DNA of 64,000 nt, taken from NCBI RefSeq assembly GCF_002162035.1, contig NZ_CP021138.1, positions 2,666,001 through 2,730,000 of the forward strand, written 5' to 3'. Shown here one piece after another: positions 1-7,498 of the stretch. Positions within the stretch are counted from its first letter, which is position 1; each line of letters begins with the position of its first letter. The DNA is from Sulfuriferula sp. AH1. Lineage in GTDB: Bacteria > Pseudomonadota > Gammaproteobacteria > Burkholderiales > Sulfuriferulaceae. The position numbers were made by a program, and so were the translations under genes. The notes under the pieces are model-generated. The model had not been told where the DNA came from. It worked only from the letters and a program-made list of their open reading frames with translations, and did no database searches.

Positions 1-678
<678 letters not shown>

Positions 679-694
679 ATGCGCCTTTTATCTT

Positions 695-2008
695 TCATTT
701 GCCTGTCACCGGACTCCCTACCACCACAGTTACCATTTTATCAGGGTGGATGTGGCGTGCAAATGCAGTACGGATCTGCTCGGCCGTAACCTCGGCCACA
801 TGCTTTGGAAAATCATCCAGATAAGTCAGCGGCAGGTGATAAAAGCCGATGACTGCCAGATATTCCAGGATTTCCTTGTTGCTATCTATGCGCAACGGGA
901 ATCCGCCGATGATATTGTTTTTCGCCTGGGTCAATTCATCCTCTGTCACCCCTTGGGCCAGGAAATCCGCCAGTGTCTGGCGCACTACCTGCAGAGCCTG
1001 ATCGGTCTGATCTGCCCGGGTTTGCAAGCCGATCTGGAACGCACCGGCCTGGCGCATAGGCATGAAATAGCTGTACACGCTATAAGCCAGTCCGCGTTTT
1101 TGCCGGACTTCGTTCATCAGCCGCGAATCGAATCCGCCGCCGCCGAGAATATAGTTCCCCACATACAGCGCATAATAATCCAGCGCACCGCGCTCCACAC
1201 CCGGCTGCCCGATCAGTATCTGACTTTGTTTGGCCGGGAACGGGATAGACCGCACTACCGCCGACGTCAATGCCGGCACCGGCGGAATCGCTGTACTCGC
1301 GGCTCCTTTCGCAGCGGGAAGCGCATGGGTCAATTGCCGGGCGACCGCATCGGCCTGCTCGCGGGTAATATCACCCATCAGCGCCACCACGGCACCTGCC
1401 GCGCTGTAATGACTGCGATAAAATGCCTGCAAATCGGCTGCATTGAGTTTACTGACGCTGTCAATCTCACCCGATTCGCGGTGCCCATAAGGATGATTCA
1501 TGAATACGGCACGCTGAAATGCGCGCCCGGCAATACTCGCAGGCTGCCCCTCGGATTCTCTCAATTCCGCAATCACGCGTGTCTTCTCCCGCTCCACGAT
1601 GGGGGCAGCAAAAGCGGGCTGGCTCAGCACCCGCGCCAGCATCGCCAATGCGGCCCCGCGCTCCGCCGGACTGCTCAAGGTGCGCAACACCACACCCGCC
1701 CGATCTGCATCCAGGCGTCCACCCAGCTCCGCGCCCACATCCGCCAGACCGTTGGCGATCTGGTTGTCGCTCAGGCCGCCTGCGCCCTGATCCAGCAAAC
1801 GGTGGGTCAGGCTGGCCAAGCCGTCTTTTCCCGCCGGGTCGAACGCACTGCCCGCAGGAAAATCCACACTTACATCCAGCATCGGCAGGTCATGGCTTTC
1901 CACGAAATAGACCTGGGCGCCGTTCGCCAGTTGCCAGTGCTGAATGGGCAAACTTGCATGGGCCAACGCAGTAACGCAGAAACTCAGTAATACTATCCAG
2001 ATACGCAT
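695..2008 (-). CDS. M16 family peptidase-like protein, apparently catalytically inactive partner
   Basis: A 437-residue protein with an N-terminal signal peptide (about residues 1-19, ending ALAHA), so probably periplasmic. It has the two-lobed M16 (pitrilysin/insulinase) architecture, including the C-terminal lobe stretch LGGGGFDSRLMNEVRQKRGL (about residues 290-309). Where active M16 enzymes carry the zinc motif HxxEH it reads SLTHR, so the first lobe lacks the metal ligands. M16B proteins often occur as a catalytic plus non-catalytic pair, and the gene 10 bases upstream (2019-3383) encodes an HxxEH-positive homologue. The inference is that this is the substrate-binding partner of a heterodimer. 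Confidence 0.85.
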   Translation of the reverse strand: MRIWIVLLSFCVTALAHASLPIQHWQLANGAQVYFVESHDLPMLDVSVDFPAGSAFDPAGKDGLASLTHRLLDQGAGGLSDNQIANGLADVGAELGGRLDADRAGVVLRTLSSPAERGAALAMLARVLSQPAFAAPIVEREKTRVIAELRESEGQPASIAGRAFQRAVFMNHPYGHRESGEIDSVSKLNAADLQAFYRSHYSAAGAVVALMGDITREQADAVARQLTHALPAAKGAASTAIPPVPALTSAVVRSIPFPAKQSQILIGQPGVERGALDYYALYVGNYILGGGGFDSRLMNEVRQKRGLAYSVYSYFMPMRQAGAFQIGLQTRADQTDQALQVVRQTLADFLAQGVTEDELTQAKNNIIGGFPLRIDSNKEILEYLAVIGFYHLPLTYLDDFPKHVAEVTAEQIRTAFARHIHPDKMVTVVVGSPVTGK

Positions 2009-2018
2009 TAAATTTACC

Positions 2019-3383
2019 TCAATTCAAATGACGTGAAGCCCCGACCGGGAGCTGTGCAGGCTGTTTATCAGCAGCGAGCGGTTGCGGATCCAGCGTCGCC
2101 ACCGTCAGTTCGTCGTCGATCAGATACTTGCGCGCCACCGCCTGCACCTGCGCTGCGCTGATCGCCTGCACCTTGGCCACCTGTTCAGCTACCGCGGACA
2201 CGGGCAAACCGGCGGTCACGTATTCACCCAGCTGCATCGCCTGATAAAACGCCGAATCGCGCTGATAGACATTGGTTGCAATCACCTGCGCCTTCACCCG
2301 CTTGAGCTCATCGGAACTTATCCCGTCGCGGATAATGGATTGCACCTGGGCACGCAACGCCGCTTCCAGATCGGCAACGGTTTTCCCCTGCGCGGGCGTG
2401 CCGTCCAGCATGAACAATCCCGGCCCGCGCGCTACCATGTCATAGCTGGCGCCAGCCTCGGTCGCGATGCGCTGCTCGCGCACCACGAAGCGCCCGAGCC
2501 GGGCGGCATCATTGCCGTCCAGCACCCCTGCCAGTACGGCCAGTGCATACGGCTCCCAATCGTGTTCGGGATCGCGCAATTCCGGCGCATGATAGGCCAT
2601 CAACAGATAAGGCACTTTTGCCGGCGCCTTGACATTGACCCGCCTGATCCCGGTCTGCGCCGGTTCTGTTTGCGGTTTGCGGTCAGGCAGGGCCTTGGCG
2701 GGGATAACCCCGAAATAGCGTGCAGCCAGCTCCTTCACTGCATCTGCATTCACATCGCCGACCACCACCAGCGTTGCATTATTGGGGGCATACCAGCGCT
2801 GATACCAGTCACGCGCATCATTCACCGTCATGTGTTCCAGATCATTCATCCAGCCGATAACCGGGCGCCGGTACGGGTTTTCCTGAAAAGCCACAGACAT
2901 CATGTTTTCGTACACCAGCGCTTGCGGCTGATCTTCGGTACGCATGCGCCGCTCTTCCCTGACTACCTGATTTTCCTTGACGAAGTTATCCGCCGATAAA
3001 TTCAGGTTATGCATACGATCAGCTTCCAGTTTCAGCGCCAATTCCAGTCTGTCTTTCTGCAATTGCTCGAAGTAAACCGTATTATCAAGACCGGTGAATG
3101 CGTTCTCGCGGCCGCCTGCGGCCGCAATCAGCTTGGAGAACTGCCCGTCGGGCACCTCTTTGGTGCCTTTGAACATCAGATGTTCCAGCATGTGCGCCAC
3201 GCCGGTGGTGCCGTTAAATTCATCCATGCTGCCGGCCCGGTACCACAGCTGCGACACCACTATCGGCGCACGGTGATCCTCCTGTACGATCACCTTCAAT
3301 CCGTTATCCAGCTGAAACTGCTGCACCGCCGCCGCTGCCGGCAATGCACACCACAACAAGCCTGTTGCTATCCACCGTCTCAT
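2019..3383 (-). CDS. M16 family zinc metallopeptidase (catalytic subunit)
   Basis: A 454-residue secreted protein: a basic N-terminus and hydrophobic stretch ending in AAAA (about residues 1-19) form a signal peptide. The inverted zinc motif HMLEH (about residues 64-68) is intact, within GVAHMLEHLMFKGT, and the downstream conserved acidic residues that supply the third ligand are present near residues 140-145 (REERR). The fold continues into a second M16 lobe. M16B peptidases degrade small peptides in the periplasm or processing compartments; the exact substrate cannot be told from sequence. It is first in a leftward run with its inactive homologue, rsmD and coaD, and is divergent from ftsY across a 161-base gap. 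Confidence 0.9.
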   Translation of the reverse strand: MRRWIATGLLWCALPAAAAVQQFQLDNGLKVIVQEDHRAPIVVSQLWYRAGSMDEFNGTTGVAHMLEHLMFKGTKEVPDGQFSKLIAAAGGRENAFTGLDNTVYFEQLQKDRLELALKLEADRMHNLNLSADNFVKENQVVREERRMRTEDQPQALVYENMMSVAFQENPYRRPVIGWMNDLEHMTVNDARDWYQRWYAPNNATLVVVGDVNADAVKELAARYFGVIPAKALPDRKPQTEPAQTGIRRVNVKAPAKVPYLLMAYHAPELRDPEHDWEPYALAVLAGVLDGNDAARLGRFVVREQRIATEAGASYDMVARGPGLFMLDGTPAQGKTVADLEAALRAQVQSIIRDGISSDELKRVKAQVIATNVYQRDSAFYQAMQLGEYVTAGLPVSAVAEQVAKVQAISAAQVQAVARKYLIDDELTVATLDPQPLAADKQPAQLPVGASRHLN

Positions 3384-3544
3384 CTTTTACCCTTCATTCA
3401 GATACTGCCATCACGATTGATGGAGCATGATAAAATAATCCTGCTCGAATATTACCTAAATCCGGCGCAACCAGCGCATGGATTTAAGCATATTTCGCCC
3501 CTTATTATCCTAATTTGTTTAACTGTTGAAAGACTATCCTTATC
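3384..3544. promoter_or_regulatory. Divergent intergenic region between the M16 pair and ftsY
   Basis: This 161-base spacer must hold the promoters of both divergent transcription units. It is AT-richer than the flanking genes. I could not assign convincing -35/-10 pairs, and no operator-like inverted repeat stood out. Confidence 0.4.
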
Positions 3545-4567
3545 GTGTTTAGTTTCTTCAAAAAATCCGGCGACAAATCCGCACCCCCTGTCACGGAATC
3601 CGCGCCAGCAGCCGTACCAGCTGTTCCTGAAATCGAGGCTCCCAAGCTTTCCTGGGCGCAGCGCCTGAAGCAGGGGCTGAGTCGTACCCGCGAGCAGCTC
3701 GGCAAACAGCTGACGGGCTTGTTCAGCCTGGGCGGAAAAATCGACGAGGCGCTGTTCGAGGAACTGGAAACCATCCTGCTTACCGCCGACGTAGGTGTGG
3801 AAGCGACGCAAGCCCTGCTCGACCAGCTGCGTACCCGCGTGCGCAAAGACAAGTTTACCGACGCGCATCAGCTTCAATCCGCGCTGCGCGATGCATTGAT
3901 AACGCTGCTCGCCCCGCTGGAGGCACCACTCGACGTCAGTACGCACAAGCCTTTCGTCATCATGATGGCAGGCGTAAACGGCGCCGGCAAAACCACCACC
4001 ATAGGCAAACTGGCCAAATATTATCAGGCGCAGGGGAAATCGGTATTGCTGGCCGCCGGCGACACTTTCCGCGCGGCCGCCCGCGAACAGCTCATGGTAT
4101 GGGGCGAACGCAATGGCGTCACCGTGATCGCCCAGGAAGGCGGCGATTCTGCGGCAGTCATCTTTGACGCCATCGCGGCTGCACGCGCCCGCAACATCGA
4201 CATCGTGCTGGCCGACACCGCCGGGCGCCTGCCGACCCAGATGCACCTGATGGAAGAGATTCGCAAGGTCAAACGCGTCATCCAAAAGACCGACCCGCAA
4301 GCTCCCCATGAAGTGTTGCTGGTGCTGGATGCCAACACCGGACAAAATGCCGTCACCCAGGTCAAAACCTTTGACGATGCGCTGGATGTGACAGGACTGG
4401 TACTGACCAAACTGGACGGCACTGCCAAAGGCGGTGTCATCGCTGCCATTGCCAAGACCCGGCCGCGACCGATACGCTTTATCGGCGTTGGCGAAAGCCT
4501 GGACGATTTGCGCCCCTTCGTCGCCAGCGATTTCGTTGACGCCCTATTTGAGGATAATGCCGCATGA
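3545..4567 (+). CDS. ftsY: Signal recognition particle receptor FtsY
   Basis: A 340-residue SRP receptor GTPase. After a short basic N-terminal region (about residues 1-40) come the NG domains: helical N domain, then the P-loop GVNGAGKTTTIGK (about 143-155), the DTFRAAA insertion-box region (about 173), DTAGR (G3, about 222) and TKLDG (G4, about 286). It docks ribosome-SRP complexes at the inner membrane and hands nascent chains to SecYEG. The start is a GTG, because translation of the amphipathic MFSFFKK start fits the family; the ribosome-binding site is weak. The stop overlaps the ftsE start (ATGA), giving the classical ftsY-ftsE-ftsX operon. Confidence 0.97.
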   Translation: MFSFFKKSGDKSAPPVTESAPAAVPAVPEIEAPKLSWAQRLKQGLSRTREQLGKQLTGLFSLGGKIDEALFEELETILLTADVGVEATQALLDQLRTRVRKDKFTDAHQLQSALRDALITLLAPLEAPLDVSTHKPFVIMMAGVNGAGKTTTIGKLAKYYQAQGKSVLLAAGDTFRAAAREQLMVWGERNGVTVIAQEGGDSAAVIFDAIAAARARNIDIVLADTAGRLPTQMHLMEEIRKVKRVIQKTDPQAPHEVLLVLDANTGQNAVTQVKTFDDALDVTGLVLTKLDGTAKGGVIAAIAKTRPRPIRFIGVGESLDDLRPFVASDFVDALFEDNAA

Positions 4568-5217
4568 TACGTTTCGATCGTGTCACCAAACGTTACCCCG
4601 GCGGTTATGAAGCACTGAAGGAAGTGAGTCTGGAAATTGCTGCCGGGGAAATGGTGTTCCTCACCGGCCACTCCGGCGCCGGGAAAAGCACGCTGTTGAA
4701 ACTGATTGCCGCCATCGAACGCCCGACTTCGGGCTCGGTGGTCGTCAACCAGCAAAACGTCGGCAAAATGCGGCGCGCGGCCATCCCTTACCTGCGCCGC
4801 AATATCGGGCTGATTTTTCAGGATCACAAACTGCTGTTCGACCGCAGTGTCATGCAAAATGTACTGCTACCGCTGCAGATCGCCGGTTTCTCGCGCCATG
4901 ATGCCGCATCCCGCGCACGTGCCGCACTCGATAAAGTCGGTCTGCTGCATCGCGAGAAAACCAATCCCATCGCGTTATCCGGCGGCGAACAGCAACGCGT
5001 CTGCATCGCTCGCGCGGTAGTCTCGCGCCCGGCCCTGCTGCTGGCCGACGAACCCACCGGCAATCTGGATAGCGAATATGCCAGCGAAATCATGATCATG
5101 TTCAAGGCATTCCATCAGGCCGGCACCACCGTAGTTATTTCCACCCATGACCATGCCGCCGTACTCAGCGGCGACAGCCGCATTATTCGGCTCGACCATG
5201 GGAGCATGCAGACATGA
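4564..5217 (+). CDS. ftsE: Cell division ATP-binding protein FtsE
   Basis: A 217-residue ABC ATPase. Walker [11 protein letters not shown] (about residues 36-45), a Q-loop in IFQDHKLL, the signature [14 protein letters not shown] (about 139-152) and Walker [13 protein letters not shown] (about 159-170) are all present, followed by the H-loop STHDH. FtsE partners with FtsX at the septum and transmits a cytoplasmic signal that activates periplasmic cell-wall amidases during division. It overlaps ftsY and ftsX by four bases each (ATGA), so the three are translationally coupled. Confidence 0.97.
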   Translation: MIRFDRVTKRYPGGYEALKEVSLEIAAGEMVFLTGHSGAGKSTLLKLIAAIERPTSGSVVVNQQNVGKMRRAAIPYLRRNIGLIFQDHKLLFDRSVMQNVLLPLQIAGFSRHDAASRARAALDKVGLLHREKTNPIALSGGEQQRVCIARAVVSRPALLLADEPTGNLDSEYASEIMIMFKAFHQAGTTVVISTHDHAAVLSGDSRIIRLDHGSMQT

Positions 5218-6125
5218 AAATCTGGTTGATGCACCATCGCCGTGCCATTTTCGCCACACTGGCAAACATGGCAGCCACCCCAGTCGCCAGCCTGTTTACC
5301 CTGTTTGCAATAGGCGTTGCATTAAGTCTGCCTGCCGGCATGTACGCACTGCTGGATAACGCGACCCAGATTGCAGGCACTTTGCCGAACCAGGCAGAAA
5401 TCACCGTATTCATGCGTGACGATGCCGGCTCCGCGGATATTGCCAGATTGCAGCAACGGCTCGGCGGTATGCAGGGCTTGTCCGACAAGCGCTTCGTCTC
5501 CAGACAGGACGCTTTGCAGACATTATCGAAACAAATGGGCATGGCAGAACTGGCAACCGAATTGCCGAAGAATCCGTTACCCGATGCCTGGATCGTCACC
5601 CCGGCAACCGCGGACGCAGATACCGTCAGCCGGCTGGTCACCCAGCTGCGCCAGCTGCCCGGGGTGGCGACCGTGCAGGCCGATCATCAATGGGTGCAAC
5701 GCCTTGATGCGTTGCTGGATCTGGGCCGCAACATGATCGGCATGCTGGCCGTTATTCTCGGTGTTGCGCTGATCGCCATTTCCGGTAATACCATACGCCT
5801 GCAAATCATTACCCGTCATGCCGAGATTGAAGTCAGCCGTTTAATCGGCGCCACCGATCGTTTTATCCGCCGGCCGTTTTTATATTTTGGCGTAATCCAA
5901 GGACTTATGGGCGGCATCATCGCATGGGGCATCGTCAGCCTGAGCATTGCCCTGCTGGCACCACAAGTCAGCCTCCTGGGCAAGCTCTACGCCAGCAATA
6001 TCCGACTGCACAATCTGGATTTCATGCACACCCTCATCCTGCTTGGCAGCGCCGGCATTCTCGGCTGGGTCGGCGCTTACATCGCAGTGGGGCGCACCCT
6101 GTCGCAGATAGAAAAAAATCCTTGA
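5214..6125 (+). CDS. ftsX: Cell division membrane protein FtsX
   Basis: A 303-residue inner-membrane protein with the FtsX layout: one membrane segment near residues 22-45, a periplasmic domain of about 110 residues (roughly 50-160) that contacts amidase activators, then three more membrane segments in the C-terminal half (around 170-190, 222-245 and 268-292) forming the permease-like domain. It pairs with FtsE, whose stop codon overlaps its start. Together they form the septal ABC complex controlling peptidoglycan hydrolysis. Confidence 0.95.
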   Translation: MKIWLMHHRRAIFATLANMAATPVASLFTLFAIGVALSLPAGMYALLDNATQIAGTLPNQAEITVFMRDDAGSADIARLQQRLGGMQGLSDKRFVSRQDALQTLSKQMGMAELATELPKNPLPDAWIVTPATADADTVSRLVTQLRQLPGVATVQADHQWVQRLDALLDLGRNMIGMLAVILGVALIAISGNTIRLQIITRHAEIEVSRLIGATDRFIRRPFLYFGVIQGLMGGIIAWGIVSLSIALLAPQVSLLGKLYASNIRLHNLDFMHTLILLGSAGILGWVGAYIAVGRTLSQIEKNP

Positions 6126-6148
6126 TCACGGTATGGAACTTTCCGACA

Positions 6149-6175
6149 TTAGCACTCTCTGAAATAGAGTGCTAA
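6149..6175 (+). promoter_or_regulatory. CIRCE element (HrcA operator) upstream of rpoH
   Basis: The sequence reads TTAGCACTC-N9-GAGTGCTAA, a perfect nine-base inverted repeat with a nine-base spacer, identical to the CIRCE consensus bound by the heat-shock repressor HrcA. It ends 27 bases before the rpoH start codon, so it lies in or next to the rpoH promoter/leader. This implies that HrcA, itself titrated by GroEL, represses sigma-32 synthesis. hrcA is not in the window. Confidence 0.93.
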
Positions 6176-6202
6176 AATTATCGCAAAGGAGGTAATCACT
6201 AA

Positions 6203-7054
6203 ATGTCATTGACTATGAGTTTACCCGCATTAAGCAACAATGCGACCAGTCTGGAAAGCTATATCCACACTGTAAACAGTTATCCCATGCTTACGCCTGA
6301 GGAAGAAACCAGCCTGGCTACCCGTCTGCGCGATCACAATGACGTTGATGCCGCAGGACGGCTGGTGCTGTCGCATTTGCGCGTTGTGGTCAGCATCGCT
6401 CGTAAATACATAGGCTATGGACTGCCACAGGCTGATTTGATCCAGGAAGGCAATATCGGCCTGATGAAAGCGGTCAAACGTTTCGACCCCGATCGCGGTG
6501 TTCGCCTGGTTTCATTTGCCATGCACTGGATCAAGGCCGAGATGCATGAATATATCTTGCGCAACTGGCGCATGGTCAAGATCGCCACGACCAAAGGCCA
6601 GCGCAAGCTGTTCTTCAATCTGCGCAGCCTGAAAACGGGCTCTAACAGCCTGACAACCGGCGAGGCTGATGCAATGGCCAAAACGCTGGGAGTGAAGCGG
6701 GAAGAGGTTCTGGAAATGGAAACCCGTTTCAACGGCCAGGATGTGACACTGGAACCGCAGAGTGAAGACGGCGAAGAAACTTATGGGCCACTGGCTTATT
6801 TAACCGATACCGAAGCCGAACCTTCGCAGATTCTGGCACGCGAAGAACAGGAACGGCTCTCCAGCACCGGGCTGGTGGATGCACTCGACTCGCTCGATCC
6901 GCGTAGCCGCCATATTGTCGAAGCCCGCTGGCTGCGTGAAGATAACCCGGCGACTTTGCACGACCTCGCTGCGGAGTATGACATTTCCGCCGAGCGCGTA
7001 CGCCAGATTGAGCAAAAAGCCATGCAGAAAATGAAGCTGGCGCTGGCTGCTTGA
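6203..7054 (+). CDS. rpoH: RNA polymerase heat-shock sigma factor RpoH (sigma-32)
   Basis: A 283-residue sigma-70-family factor. Region 2 is clear (LRVVVSIARKY...GNIGLMKAVKRFD, about residues 59-95). The RpoH-specific box QRKLFFNLR lies at about 133-141, which separates RpoH from other group 3 sigmas. Region 4 with the helix-turn-helix ends the protein (SAERVRQIEQKAMQKM). It directs polymerase to heat-shock promoters. The start is preceded by a strong Shine-Dalgarno, AAAGGAGGT (6185-6193). A CIRCE operator lies 27 bases upstream. A terminator follows the gene. ftsX ends 77 bases upstream, so part of the transcription may read through from the fts operon. Confidence 0.96.
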   Translation: MSLTMSLPALSNNATSLESYIHTVNSYPMLTPEEETSLATRLRDHNDVDAAGRLVLSHLRVVVSIARKYIGYGLPQADLIQEGNIGLMKAVKRFDPDRGVRLVSFAMHWIKAEMHEYILRNWRMVKIATTKGQRKLFFNLRSLKTGSNSLTTGEADAMAKTLGVKREEVLEMETRFNGQDVTLEPQSEDGEETYGPLAYLTDTEAEPSQILAREEQERLSSTGLVDALDSLDPRSRHIVEARWLREDNPATLHDLAAEYDISAERVRQIEQKAMQKMKLALAA

Positions 7055-7076
7055 CAGCACCTCAGCCTTTACTCCA

Positions 7077-7110
7077 AATAAAAACCCCGCTCTGGCGGGG
7101 TTTTTATTTG
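7077..7110. terminator. Bidirectional rho-independent terminator, rpoH / cco operon
   Basis: An A-tract, then the stem CCCCGC-TCTG-GCGGGG, then a T-tract; the structure is symmetrical, with T-runs on both strands. It lies between the 3' end of rpoH (rightward) and the 3' end of the cbb3 operon (leftward), so it can end both. Confidence 0.9.
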
Positions 7111-7128
7111 GCAATTCTTGAGAGCAAC

Positions 7129-7233
7129 CTAGCCAAATATGATGACCGAAAAAAAACTCAACCAAGCAGTAACGATCAAACTAACCACAACGGTCATTGG
7201 TAAATTGGTCTTATGAAAAATCCCTTGAGACAT
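7129..7233 (-). CDS. 34-residue single-span membrane peptide at the end of the cbb3 operon
   Basis: An unrecognised small open reading frame with coding-like features: an ATG preceded by GAAGGAG at good spacing, a 12-residue polar/basic head (MSQGIFHKTNLP) and one uninterrupted hydrophobic span of about 21 residues to the C-terminus (from TVVVSLIVTAW to IIFG). It lies 55 bases downstream of ccoS on the same strand and just before the terminator at 7077, so it would be the last gene of the cco operon. Small single-helix subunits are known in cbb3 (CcoM, CcoQ) and bd oxidases (CydX), but I see no direct similarity to these. Function unknown. Confidence 0.55.
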   Translation of the reverse strand: MSQGIFHKTNLPMTVVVSLIVTAWLSFFSVIIFG

Positions 7234-7288
7234 GCCAGCACTCCTTCAAACATTTATTAATTGGTTAATTGTAAACCATTTCAGTTCA

Positions 7289-7498
7289 TTACTGCAATTC
7301 TGACTTGCGCCGTTCCTCATTCTGTTCAGTTTGATTCGACGGTAGCATAGGATCATCCTCATCCATCAGAATACGCTGTGCCGGCCCTTCCAAATCTTCA
7401 AATTGCCCGCTTTTAATCGCCCAGAATGCACCCAGAGCCATGACGAGGATAAAAACCGCCGTCAGCGCCAGCAGAAAAACCAATGTAGAGACAGTCAT
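7289..7498 (-). CDS. ccoS: cbb3-type cytochrome oxidase assembly protein CcoS
   Basis: A 69-residue protein with one N-terminal membrane segment (about residues 5-28) followed by AIKSGQFEDLEGPAQRIL, the diagnostic CcoS/FixS motif. The rest is a charged tail. CcoS is needed to load copper and heme into CcoN during cbb3 maturation. Its start immediately follows the ccoI stop with no spacer, and the gene order ccoG-H-I-S is the standard maturation cluster. Confidence 0.93.
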   Translation of the reverse strand: MTVSTLVFLLALTAVFILVMALGAFWAIKSGQFEDLEGPAQRILMDEDDPMLPSNQTEQNEERRKSELQ

